Part shown: piece by piece, positions 1 to 10,638 of the stretch
Numbering within the stretch: position 1 is the stretch's first letter
Layout of the letters: the number at the start of each line of letters is the position of its first letter
NCBI RefSeq assembly: GCF_947179165.1
Contig: NC_077245.1
Location: forward strand, 25,190,740 to 25,254,739
Origin: Solanum dulcamara
Lineage: Eukaryota; Streptophyta; Magnoliopsida; Solanales; Solanaceae
DNA length: 64,000 nt
Reading direction: 5' to 3'
Notes under the pieces: generated by a model
Told to the model about the DNA's origin: nothing
Databases searched by the model: none
The model's input: the letters and a program-made list of their open reading frames with translations, nothing else
Made by a program: the position numbers and the translations under genes

Positions 1-469
1 ATTCGCATACATACTAGCAATACTCGGAGTCTCGTCCATTGGCTTGCCTATAGAAACATAGAATGGATCTGTTTGACCTTGAATTGAAAACCTAAATTAA
101 CACCTGCAAAACTATAGGCACCACATATAATTGGGGGTGCCATAAACCTATGAGACTGATCTGGCTGAAAAAAATACACCATGGTCCAACATCGTAGACA
201 CTCTCTAGACCAATGCCTAAGCTCCACACAAATACGACCTGCTCCAACGACCCTAACATAGGGAGTAATAGATGCCAGCAATGTCTGAAGGATCAACTCA
301 TGCCCTGGGCACTTCTTAGACCAATGCCCAAGCTCACCGCAAACAAAGTAGCCCATTTGAGCTAAGGTCTAATCTGAAGGATGTGACGATCTATGCTAAC
401 TACCTCTGTTAGGCTGAAGACCATCTTTGACACCCTGAGGATCGCCCCTAACTAACTGCACTAGGGCCC
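1..469 (-). mobile_element. Gypsy gag fragment with degenerate zinc knuckles
   Basis: On the minus strand, 48-356 reads through two degenerate CCHC-type knuckles, FVCGELGHWSKKCP and ICVELRHWSRECLRC. This is how the C-terminus of a gypsy gag looks. The first cysteine of the first knuckle is replaced by tyrosine. The upstream reading (357-469) contains stops, so it is not functional. The fragment ends exactly where the Athila-like LTR begins (470). A gag fragment with another knuckle lies on the same strand at the far side of that element (23,572 onward). I infer that both may be halves of one element (E0) split by the insertion, but the two flanks share no target-site duplication, so they could be separate elements. 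Confidence 0.6.
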
Positions 470-1629
470 TGATACACCCAAACATATACTTCAATTTAGA
501 AAATATAAAGCGATTACTATCAAATATAGAACCCAACTAGGTTGGGGTAGATCCCACGGGGAAGCGGAGAAAATAAGTCTTCTAGCACTTATGTTCAGTT
601 ATAGTCAATATTTCACAAAAGTAAAAATGCAAAAACTAAACTGGCTTTTATATTTAATTTAGTAATTAGTAACCGTGTTTGCAATATTAAATGCAAGTGA
701 TTTCTAACATGTGCGCTCATTGAAAATAAATCATATGAAGAAAACAACAATGCATGCTAATTCATTAATTGAGAATCATTTATACTTTGCCTATTTTGTT
801 ATTCCGTCATGGTTTCCACAATCCTAGTTGCAGAGTTTAGATGCTCAGGATTGAAAGAAAAATATTATGAATTTATGTACATTTTATGTAACAAAAATTC
901 ACAATAATTAAACAATTAATATCAAAAAAATATTAGAACAACGAATCAAGGAGAAAGTAATAATCTTTATCAAGTCCAAAGCCTTGAAAAGTCATTCACC
1001 AAACTCTATATCTGCATTCAAAGTGCATACAAAGTGAGTAAAGTGCGTAAAAAAACCCTAACATGGACTATTTATAGACACAAACCAAATCCTACACAAA
1101 ATAGGAAAACTTAAGTCGACATTGATTTACGCCCATTCTTCATGATCCGTACTAAGGTTTACGGGCTGTGCAGGTGCCCATAAAATGTTACTTAGCTTCA
1201 AACATCTTCTAGTCATCTCCCTTCCATGGGAATCTTCACAAGCTATATTAGTCTTCACATCTCATAAAGGGTCTCGTATAGATCCCATGTTATTTTCTTT
1301 AGCTGCCTTTCACAAATTAGTTCAAGAGTCGTAAATACTTTCATGACTCATATAGGGTGTCGTGACACCTACCTTAGCCTTTTTCTTAGCCTATTCAGTA
1401 CTCCATTTATAGGCAATTCCATGGACCATATAGTTTTTAACGGACCATATAGGATCACGTAGACTTCTCCCTAGCTTCGGTGTTTTTTACTTTTTGTTAT
1501 TAAAGTGCTTTGACTTAATTTCTCTTTATGTTAACATAACAACAATCATATCTACAAACACATGCTTAGAACTCACGGTAATTCATTATTTTGAGCATGA
1601 AAGTATCATAAATTCACGATAGATCAACA
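470..1629 (-). repeat. Athila-like 3' LTR (short copy)
   Basis: Homologous along most of its length to 22,092-23,571. Shared landmarks include the TGATACA start in plus orientation, AACCCAACTAGGTTG-like and CACAATCCTAGTTGC-like stretches, and an end near TTTTGAGCAT. In element orientation it begins TGTTGATC at 1,629 and ends TGTATCA at 470. It is about 320 bp shorter than the other copy because sequence corresponding to roughly 22,315-22,660 is missing. A purine-rich stretch (AAGTTGAGAG on the minus strand) abuts it at 1,630 and is the probable polypurine tract. Confidence 0.8.
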
Positions 1630-2013
1630 CTCTCAACTTAGAACCATTGTTTGTCCTCAAGCAATGAAAACTAACAAAAGTAATGATGCACAAATTCAAG
1701 AGATCTTTAGAGATATACAACAGCCACACCCAATCACAAATAGTTACAACCCCTTTTAATTTTTAATCAAATTGACTATGCAATAGCCAAACAATTCAAT
1801 TAACTCATAAGGATCCATTGGTGACATTACACTGTTCACAGTCAAACACGCTAGTGCAAACAACAATCTTGTAGTCAATTTAGCAACTAAATAATGAGAT
1901 TATAGTGCGCTTACCATAAAAAAATCTCTCTCATAGAATATAAGTAAAACAGAGACTGATACAATTTCACTCACACTTCAAAAGAAGCTCAAATAATGTA
2001 CATATAGACCATA
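1630..2013 (-). mobile_element. 3' untranslated internal part of the Athila-like element
   Basis: AT-rich sequence between the short Athila LTR and the chromovirus insertion point. No open frame is seen. It continues, across the inserted element, at 12,477. Confidence 0.55.
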
Positions 2014-2018
2014 GGCTT
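2014..2018. repeat. Left target-site duplication of the chromovirus (GGCTT)
   Basis: GGCTT directly precedes the TG of the 5' LTR and is repeated at 12,472-12,476 directly after the CA of the 3' LTR. Five bases is the standard Ty3/gypsy duplication size, so it fixes both ends of the inserted element. Confidence 0.9.
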
Positions 2019-4078
2019 TGTAATAACCCGTAACTTAAATTACGCCTGTGATTCATAAATGCCGATGCATCGGTGTGATATTGGGAGAATATTATTGAAA
2101 AGGGTTATGAATACCAAGTAATCCTTATATTAAGTCATTTGAAGTGTTATACCAAAGTTACACACCAAGGAGATCATTAAAGAAAAGGTTCAAGTTTAAA
2201 GGTTCACCGTGGAGGAATATTTTAAAAAATCTAATTTATCATCTAACTTTGAACGAGCATATATCCTAATATATAAAGAGTTAGAAGGTCTAAGACCTAT
2301 CAAATGAAAGGTATCTGAGTCTAGTTTCTATTAAATTAAACTGCTTGTCAATACAACTTCAGAGTAAAGGTTTATGGCCATTTTACGATAGATACGCACA
2401 CTGCCCAATCATGGTAGGACATGTGACACTTTAAGGAAGTCAGCCAAAAAGTTATGTTTTTATATTGGGACTTAGGAATTTCATTTTATATATTCCTAAA
2501 AGTCTAAGGTTTTGTTCCTAAGAGCTTTTTTCATCCTTTCTTCATAACAAATCAAGGATTCTTCATTTCAAAACTTTCCAAGCTAAGGTAAGTTGATTTC
2601 TTAGAGAATAAAGTGTCCTACTCTCTATAGAATGTGAGATATACTTAGCCAAATTTTTTATTGAAGAAAAAGATATTTTCTTGATGAATAAAATGGCAGG
2701 GATCTCTTCTCTTGGTCTTAGAGATAAATTTATCACCAAGGAGTTTGATGAAAAGACATAAAGTAGTAAGTCTCGAAGTAAGGTATGTAAAGATAAAACC
2801 TCTTACGCCACTAAGGCACATCCCAGAGTCACATGTTCCTAATATAAATGTCATATAAAATCACATGATGAAGTATTCCTATCTTGCAAATCTTTCCATG
2901 TTGGAGTAAATCTACAGAGTTGGGGTACTCTTTTTTCTAGTCTAAAAAAGTCATATATTTTACGTCACCAAACATGTCTTCAGTTAAAACTCCTAGACGC
3001 TATAGAGTACATATGTATCATAAAGTTAAAAGAAGCAATTGACCACATATTATCCATATATCACATAGCTATATGATTCTTAAGCTAAAGGAGATAAATA
3101 GCAAATGTTTCACGAGTTATATGATTCATGAGTTGCTTATTCCAAGTCCTTGTATGAAAGTTGAGATTATAGCCTACTCTGCAGCATAGGATGGGTATTT
3201 CTAGGACTACTACATGCAACGCTATAGTCAGTTGGAAATTCCCATTGTGGACTCACCTGACTTGTACAAGCCTACAAATAGACCATACAAAAGCCTAGGG
3301 GACGTACCTTGATAGACCTCATTATTCAGATTAAGAGATTTCATGCATGGTCGTGATAGTGGGATACAGATGCCATACATGGTTCATAAATAGCAGACAA
3401 CAAGCCATCATGTGACTCCCTGATAGTTAGTTTTACAAACAGCCACAAAGTTATATAACGAAGTAAAGATATCACTTAGGAAAATTATAAAAATCTTATA
3501 AACATAAATGAATAAGCCATGTAGTGCTATATGAGGACCATTGAGATTGGTCACAATTCCAGTATTGAATTATGTCTCCTATATACATATGCTCAGATTT
3601 TCCTATCCTGATATTTGATTTATTTCAGCATTCTTACATGTCTACTTTTTATTTAGTCTCCTTTACATACCAATACATGTTTTATATGTACTAACGTCCC
3701 TATTTTTGTACCACTGCATTTCTATTCATACAGGCTCAGGTCCTAAGAATACTAGGATAGCATCCCAATAGCCCAAAGACTTCCACTTTAGCAGTGGTTA
3801 GCTTCACCTCTACCTGGAGCTATCAGATATCTAGAGCCTTTATTTTGCTATGTATGTACATATGTTGGAATAGGTATATCGGGGCCCTGTCCCAACCAAT
3901 TATCAAATTCTCAGATGCACTCTTTAGAGGCTTCTTAGACTTAGTTTTGTTTTAGTGTGTGTCTTTTTATATGTTTCGCTCCTTATAAGTCTATAGCTTT
4001 AGTATTAGTTTAATGCATATATTAGCAGGTGCTTGAATAAGTCCTCATTGTCCGCTCCTTCCTAGCTGGGGAATTACA
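2019..4078 (+). repeat. Chromovirus 5' LTR
   Basis: Begins TGTAATAACCC and ends GAATTACA, 2,060 bp. The same opening recurs at 10,639, and similarity continues along the whole LTR with scattered substitutions and small indels. It is about 230 bp longer than the 3' LTR. The difference is mostly the segment around 3,720-3,950, missing in the 3' copy. The small open frame at 2,645-2,854 on the other strand is not conserved in the second LTR and is not a gene. Confidence 0.9.
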
Positions 4079-4082
4079 AAAC

Positions 4083-4101
4083 TTAGTATCAGAGCACAAG
4101 G
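4083..4101 (+). promoter_or_regulatory. Primer binding site, initiator tRNA-Met type
   Basis: TTAGTATCAGAGCACAAGG lies four bases after the 5' LTR. The core TATCAGAGC matches the usual plant gypsy PBS TGGTATCAGAGC, which pairs with the 3' end of initiator tRNA-Met. The first bases have drifted (TTAG instead of TTGG). Confidence 0.8.
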
Positions 4102-4109
4102 TTCAAGTA

Positions 4110-4800
4110 TCCCAGGGAGTCTATAAAGCCATGTCTAGTAGGAAATTTCTTGTAAATATGTTGCACGCCATATTTATAGTTAAGGGACTACACGGGAATT
4201 TAATTGGATTTTGTACGGTTGCTTCATTAAATCGAGATATGGATATTTCCAAATTGATAGAACACGCCCAGCAAATAGAAGACCGCTTAAAAACTATAGG
4301 GCTAAGAGAGAAAGAGAGTAAAATAAGAGGGCCAAGACAACTGGCATGTTTCAGGGAGGTGATAGAGCTTATTCCAGTAGAGGTACACCAAGGCAAGCTC
4401 AGTCAGGAGACTGCTCCACATCTAGTACCCCAACTCAGTCATAGAGACCTAGATAGGAGTAGAGTCAGACTTCAAGGGCACCAAGCCCCCGCTATCAGAG
4501 AGGTATTAGCCGAGGACTACCACCACAACCTACTTGTAGACAGTGTGGTCGGTCTCATTTAAAAGAGTGGAAATTTATCTCTACTTCCTGCTATAGGTGT
4601 GGAGTCGAGAGTAATAAGATGCGTGACTATCCTAGGCTTGGAGTTGAGGGTAGAGGCGATGTACCACAGTATACTAGCTCGGCAGGAGCATTCTCATCAT
4701 CAACACCTTCTTCCTCATGTGGTCCTCAATCATTACCAGGTAGGTGTTCTGGCAGAGGTAGAGGATCCAGTTCTGAAGCTGAGCCAAATCATATGTATGC
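4110..4800 (+). pseudogene. Chromovirus gag remnant with CCHC zinc knuckle
   Basis: Open fragments at 4,131-4,562 and 4,619-4,993 are joined by a frame change. The first contains a charged helical stretch (IEHAQQIEDRLKTIGLREKE) of the kind seen before the Ser/Gln/Arg-rich gag linker. Next, about 4,520-4,640 shows a zinc-knuckle-like pattern (CRQCGRSH, then CYRCG) with the final cysteine degraded. The N-terminal half of a normal gag is missing or unreadable, so the 5' part is probably deleted. Not functional. Confidence 0.7.
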
Positions 4801-5260
4801 ACTAGCTGGTCAGCAAGATTCAGAGGCATCTCCAGATGTGGTTACAAGTACGTTATCTATTTTTTCTTGTGATGTATATGCATTGTTAAACCTAGGGGCA
4901 ACCCTATCATATGTTACTCTATTCGTTTCTAAGAACTTTGGAGTGGAGACAAAGTTATTACATAAGCCATTTGCAGTATCAACTCCGATATGAGAATCTA
5001 TTATAGCCAGAAGGGTCTATCGCGGGTGCTTGGTAACAACATATTGCCGGGACACATTGGCAAATTTAATAGAGCTAGAAATGGTGGATTTTAATATCAT
5101 TATGGGCATAGATTGGTGGTCCCCCTAGTATACTATAGTTTATTGCCAATCTAAGATTGCTCGATTCCATTTCCCAGGTAAGCCAGTTCTAGAGAGGAAA
5201 GGCAATTATTTGATGCCTAGAGGAAGGTTTATTTCCTATATTAAGGCATAAAAGCTTATA
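4800..5260 (+). pseudogene. Chromovirus aspartic protease remnant
   Basis: The frame continuing from gag contains DVYALLNLGATLSYVT, corresponding to the retropepsin active-site loop (usually D-S-G-A-T-H-S). The catalytic aspartate reads as asparagine here. Downstream, MVDFNIIMGIDWW matches the conserved FDVILGMDWL-type block, after an in-frame TGA near 4,991. Loss of the aspartate and the stop codons make it dead. Confidence 0.72.
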
Positions 5261-5281
5261 GAGAAAGGGTGTTTATAGCAC

Positions 5282-6100
5282 TTGGTCCAAGTAAGAGACC
5301 ATGAAGCTGAGAAGAAGGTGCCAACACTTCAATCTGTGCATGTTGTGATTGAATATCCAGATGTGTTTCCTGATGAACTTTCTGGATTACCTCCAACTAG
5401 AGAGATTGATTTTGGTATCAATGTAGATCCTGGTACCCACCCTATATCCATTCCACCTTATAGAATGGTGCCAGTTGAGTTGAAAGAGTTAAAGGAGCAG
5501 TTGAAATATTTACTTGACAAAGGTTTTTTTCACCCCATCATATCGTCTTGGGGTGCTCCAGTACTATTTGTACATAAGAAGGATGACACCATGCAAATAT
5601 GTATAGATTATAGGTAACTGAATAAAGTGACGATAAAGAACAAATACCCCCTTCCAAGGATAAATGATTTATTTGATCAATTACAAGGAGCTAAATTCTT
5701 TTCAAAGATTGACTTAAGATCCAAATATCATCAACTAAAGATTCGAGAAGTAGATATTCCCAAAATAGCCTTACGGACGATATACGGACACTTTGAGTTC
5801 CTTGTCATGTTATTTGGACTAACGAATGCCCATGTAGCCTTCATGGATATGCTGAATAGGGTTTTCAAACCTTTTCTTAACTTGCACGTGATTATATTTA
5901 TAGATAATATATTGATATATTCACGTGATACTGCAAAACATGCAAATCATCCGAGATCAGTCCTACAAACACTTAGAGAGCACCAACTATATACAAGTTT
6001 TATAAATGTGAGTTCTGGATGAACTCAGTGGCTTTTCTCGGCCATGTGGTGTCTGGTGAAGGCATTAGTGTAGACTTTTAAAAGATTGATGCTGTGAAAA
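5282..6100 (+). pseudogene. Chromovirus reverse transcriptase remnant
   Basis: Two in-line open segments (5,282-5,617 and 5,627-6,022) are separated by an in-frame TAG at the usual [17 protein letters not shown] junction. Conserved blocks seen are [40 protein letters not shown] and [15 protein letters not shown]. The polymerase box, usually F/Y-V/I-D-D, reads [10 protein letters not shown], so the second catalytic aspartate is asparagine. After 6,022 the [12 protein letters not shown] block continues in another frame. Confidence 0.85.
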
Positions 6101-6454
6101 GTTGGCCTCGACCTACTAGTTCGACAAAGGTACATAGTTTCTTAGGGCTTACTGGCTATTATCAAAGATTTGTTGAGGGCTTCTCCTCTATTTCTGTCCC
6201 ATTGACTAAGTTGATGCAGAAGTAAGTCAATTTCCAATAGTCAAAAACTTGTGAAAGAAGCTTCTAAGAGCTTAAAGATAAATTGACTACGGCGCCAATA
6301 TTGGCCTTACTAGAGGGTACAAAAGGGTATGTAGTTTATTGTGATGCTTCAGGAGTTGGCCTAGGGTGTGTCTTGATGCAGCATGGGAAGGTTATAGCAT
6401 ATGCTTCTTGACAATAGAAGAAACATGAACAAAACTATCCAACTCATGATTTGG
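6100..6454 (+). pseudogene. Chromovirus RNase H remnant, 5' half
   Basis: Reads through the connection segment (FLGLTGYYQRFVEGFSSI) and then the RNase H opening (YCDASGVGLGCVLMQHGKVIAYAS), with several stops. It is cut at 6,454 by the solo LTR and resumes at 8,443 in [12 protein letters not shown]. Duplicated TTTGG marks the break. Confidence 0.8.
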
Positions 6455-8442
6455 TGTCATGACCCGACCTAGGGCCTAGTCGTAACACGATAATTGAAAC
6501 CCAAAAGACTCCAACCAAGCCTCTTGTATTTATCATAAGCATTCAAAAGGTAAAGTAAAAAGTGAAAATATCATAAGTGAGTCTAAACTATGAATAGTAA
6601 ATGAAAAATATCACATGACAACATAGACTCGAAATATTTGTCCAACTATATGCCTCTACTCATGAATATGGACGGGGGCTAAGAGATATCCTTAGCTCAC
6701 CCTCAATATGAAACAGAACAAAAGTCTTTGGAAACAGTAACTAAATTAACAACTAGTCCCCGATAAATGAGGACTCACCATTACACCATTGAATAAGGAA
6801 GCTTAACTAGCCACGTAGATGAGTATGATCTTCAACCTCAACCCCTACATTATGAGACAATGTAGGAAAAAGTATGCATTAGTATGTTGGAATGTACTAA
6901 GTATGAGGGCGTGACATGCAACGTAAATCATGGAATGCAAAGGTCAAGTAAAATACATGATAAGATGGAATAAGTAAAGTCATGAGAAAATCATATTGAC
7001 CAAAGCATTTAAAAGCATTAATTCAAAATCATAACATACTTAAGATACTATACATATGTGGGATAGGAACCATAACCGACAATAAGACCATGCGAGCTAT
7101 AGAATCCCTTTGTCTCCCCATACAATAAAGAAAAGGGGAATCTACTTGCCAAGGTAGACTCTACCCCGCTAGGCGGGTCATACATACGCTATATATGGAT
7201 CCAATAGCTAAGACATGAAGGCAACCTACGGTGGCACATAGTTTATGGGATATGAGGCTACTACTAAGTCTTTTGGTAGGGCCCCCACCTTACGTCCACT
7301 CGATGCTAAGTCAAATCCTACAGAATACATGCATAGCATAGAAATCATAATTACATATATCATAGTCATGATCATAGGTTTGAAATCATAGAGTATCTCA
7401 TTTTCATAACATACTTGTAATGTGAGAATTGTCCTTTCATCATTATAATCATATTTGCATAATTCATATCGTTAGGCCTTAGGTCACCGCATAGGGCGCT
7501 AAGTCACCTTACTTCATAACTTGCATGAAATTCATACCTTAAACTTAGAGTAAAACTCAATTGCATAATCAATTAACTTTAAAAATCATGTAATTCACTT
7601 GAAAACATGCATGATCATAAACTTTATATCAGACCATACATAATTTATATAGATAATATCCTTTGGAAGTATAATTCAAAATACTCATAATTTACATCAT
7701 GAATCCTAGAGATCAAAATAGGAGAATTCATGGGAAAACTCTTCAATTCAATACAATAACCATCAATTTATATCAAAATAGACTCATGATCATATTTTGA
7801 ATCATAATTCATGCAATAGGAATAGAGATCATAAAACCCATAAAATACCATATCTTAATTTGATAGAAAACCTTGAGAAATTGATTGGGCTTCATGAATG
7901 AATGAATCCATGAATCAATACCCACATACCTTAAGTGAAAACGATAAATAATTTGGAAGAACTTGAGAGTTTTGATGGAGAGCTTTAGTGAATTTACTTC
8001 TAGTCTTCAATGGAGTCCTTGAGAATCTTTTGTAGAGAGAGAAATATTTGAGTAGGTGAATTATAGAAAAATGAATAGAATTAGAGGTTTAGGTTAATTT
8101 ATAGAGTTGCATTAGGTCCTAAAAAAGTCTAGGTTAATTAGCTAACAATTAGGGAAAAATCTAAAATTCCCTTATTAGAAACCCAACTCGGCCAGAAAAT
8201 CCTTGTCAGGTCCGCGACGCAGACTTGTCGCGGACCTTTCTATTTCATGTAGTTTCTTTGAAAATCTATCTTCCGATATACGGGTCCTAAAAATCTAACG
8301 AGACCTTTTTCCCGTAGGTTTTTGACCCCTTGATTGATATTTTAACTTAGATTTTTCAAAAAGATTAAGAATAACGCATTACATGAGCGGCCTATTTCCA
8401 AGGCATTTCTGAAGGCACTTGTATATTTTGAGGAATGTTACA
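6455..8442 (-). mobile_element. Solo LTR inserted in the chromovirus RNase H
   Basis: A 1,988-bp block with no coding content interrupts the RNase H frame. It starts TGTCATGACC and ends GGAATGTTACA on the plus strand and is flanked by TTTGG at 6,450-6,454 and 8,443-8,447. TG...CA ends plus a 5-bp duplication identify an LTR. There is no PBS, internal region or second LTR, so it is a solo LTR left by LTR-LTR recombination. The minus reading begins TGTAACATTCC and ends GGTCATGACA, resembling other gypsy LTR starts and ends here, which is why minus orientation is assigned. It is not closely similar to the host element's LTR. Confidence 0.88.
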
Positions 8443-8700
8443 TTTGGAGCTTGCAGCGGTTGTATTTGCTCCTAAGATTTGGAGTCACTATTTGTATGGG
8501 GTACATGTTGATATATTTACAGATCATATGAGTCTCCAATATCTCTTCAAGTAAAAAGAGTTGAATTTGAGGCAAAGAAGGTGGCTAGAGTTGTTGAAGG
8601 ACTACATTCTCTACCACCCAGAAAAAGCTAATATGGTAGCATATGCACTCATTCGACTATATATGGGAAGCCTAGTAGATTTACCATGGGTTCAACAAGA
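8443..8700 (+). pseudogene. Chromovirus RNase H remnant, 3' half
   Basis: Resumes the interrupted frame as [19 protein letters not shown], then the typical [12 protein letters not shown] and RQRRWLELLKDYIL blocks, and NMVAYALIR where NVVADALSR is usual. A stop lies before the open segment that begins at 8,561. Confidence 0.8.
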
Positions 8701-8739
8701 ATTAGTAGGAGATGTACACAGATTAGCCAGCCTAGGAGT

Positions 8740-9940
8740 CTGATTACTGGAATCTGAAGATGGAGGCATAGTTGTGCACAATACTACAGAGTCATCTGTA
8801 GTGGCATTAGTGAAAGAAAAGCAGTATGATGATCCTTTATTGCTCCAGTATTGAGAAGGGATTCGAGAATATCGAAATACTGCTTTTGAGTTAGCAGGAG
8901 ATGGCATCTTGAGATGCAAAGGCAGACTATGTGTTCCTAATGTAAATAGGCTGAGGCAGCAAATTATGGCTGAAACACATTGTTCCCGATACTCAATTCA
9001 TCTGGGCTCTACAAAGATGTATCATGAACTTAAGGATTTCTACTGGTGGAATGACATAAAGAAAAATATAACGGAGTATGTGGTACAATGCTCCACTTTC
9101 CAATAACTTAAAGCAGAACATCAGAGACCCAGTGGCCTAGCTCAACTATGGACATTCCAATATTGAAATGAGAGGCTATTAATATGGATTTTGTTACAGG
9201 TTTTCCTTTCTCTTTTAAGAGACATGATTCCATTTGGCTGATTGTTGATCGATTAACAAATTCAGCCCACTTCTTGCCAGTTAAATCCACCAGCACAGCT
9301 GAAGATTATGCCAAGCTATATATAAGTAAAGTTGTTCGTTTGCATGGGACTCCACTGTCCATTATTTTAGATAGGGGTGACTAGTTTACCGCATATTTCT
9401 GGAGGTCATTCCAAAAGATTTTAGGCACATATGTGAACCTTAGCACCGCATTTCACCCACAGACAGATGGCCAAGCAGAACGCACTATTCAGATACTCGA
9501 AGATATGTTAAGAGCATGTCTACTAGACTTTAAAGGCAATTGGGATGATCATATGCCCTTGATAGAATTTGCCTATAATAATAGCTATCACTCCAGCATT
9601 GGCATGGCTCTATTTGAAGTCTTTATGGGCGATAGAGCATATCACCTATCGTTTGGTTCAAAGTAGGTGAAACTCAAATATTAGGATAAGATCTCATACA
9701 CCAAGCTATTGAGAAAGTAAAATTGATACAAGAGCGCTTGAAGACTGCTTAGAGCCAACAAAAATCATATGCAGACATGCGGCGTAGAGACTTAGAGTTT
9801 CAGGTTAATAACTGGGTATTCTTGAAGGTGTCGCCTATGAAAGGCTTTATGCGATTTGGGAGAAAAAGTAAGTTGAGCCCCAGGTATGCTGGGTCATACA
9901 AAGTTATACGAAGTGTTGGCCAGTAGACTATGAAGTAGAA
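8740..9940 (+). pseudogene. Chromovirus integrase remnant
   Basis: The zinc-binding N-domain (8,909-9,106) has H-x-H-type residues in ETHCSRYSIHLGSTKMY and a C-terminal CSTF where CPxC is normal, so one cysteine is lost. The catalytic core starts at MDFVTGFPFS (9,184). It has IVDRLTNSAHFLPV, SIILDRGD near 9,370 and, after a stop, TAFHPQTDGQAERTIQILED (9,440-9,505), which includes the catalytic glutamate region. The C-terminal part (9,660-9,940) is frameshifted. It is degenerate and cannot encode an active integrase. Confidence 0.85.
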
Positions 9941-9945
9941 TTATC

Positions 9946-10222
9946 TCAAGAGTTAGCTGCAGTACATCCACTGTTCCATGTGTCTATGTTACACAAACGC
10001 TTAGGAGACCCTACATAGATTATTTCCATCGAAGGTAGTGAACTCTTAGAAGAGTTATCATTTGAAGAAGTCCCGATGGCAATATTAGACCGACATGTTA
10101 AAAAGTTGAGGAACAAAGAGATAGCATCGATCAAGGTACTTTGGAAAAGTCAGAATGTAGAAGAAGCCACTTGGGAATCAGAGGCTTACATGAGGGCCAA
10201 GTATCCCCACTTATCTTAGTAG
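9946..10222 (+). pseudogene. Chromodomain-like tail of the integrase
   Basis: Reads VHPLFHVSMLHKRLGDP, a stop, then PMAILDRHVKKLRNKEIASI, VLWKSQNVEEATWE and SEAYMRAKYPHL. This ILDR...VLW...EEATWE pattern is the plant chromovirus chromodomain (group II type), which in active elements directs integration towards heterochromatin marks. An in-frame TAG lies at about 10,015. Confidence 0.8.
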
Positions 10223-10620
10223 CCACCCAAAGCTTTTTAAAGTCATCACTCCTTTTGTTCGAGTATCGATTTTATTGGTACTTGGTAGTACTACTTAACT
10301 TATATATTATATGTTCAGGTGCTTGATACAAACATATAATTTCAGAATCACATATGTTCCTCAAAGTTGAGATTCCCTCAATATAAGGTATGTTATAATA
10401 GGTAGTGCAGTTCTCATTCATAAAAGGACAAGCAGATCCTCATGGATATTCGTGAATATTATTTTGTTATGATGCTCTGTGAAGCATATTATATGTATTC
10501 TGGTTAGCTGACAGGTTTTGGATAGGCCTACTTACAAAGAAAACTATGCCAAAAGTTTTGTAAATTAACAAAGTTAGAATCATTTTAAGGTGCACCCTAC
10601 ATTCCGGGATGAATGATCCC
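10223..10620 (+). mobile_element. Chromovirus 3' untranslated internal region
   Basis: AT-rich sequence between the chromodomain and the polypurine tract. No conserved frame is seen. Confidence 0.6.
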
Positions 10621-10638
10621 GGGGGGGGGGGGGGATAA
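10621..10638 (+). promoter_or_regulatory. Polypurine tract with a run of 14 G
   Basis: Fourteen consecutive G residues followed by ATAA directly precede the TG of the 3' LTR, the position of the plus-strand primer. The run length may have been altered by slippage. Confidence 0.7.

Noticed and set aside
48..356. 102-codon open frame as a possible host zinc-finger gene
   Set aside because: CCHC-like knuckles in a gag context, no start or splice logic, and stops just upstream.
2645..2854. Small antisense frame in the chromovirus 5' LTR
   Set aside because: Not kept in the homologous 3' LTR, so not under protein constraint.
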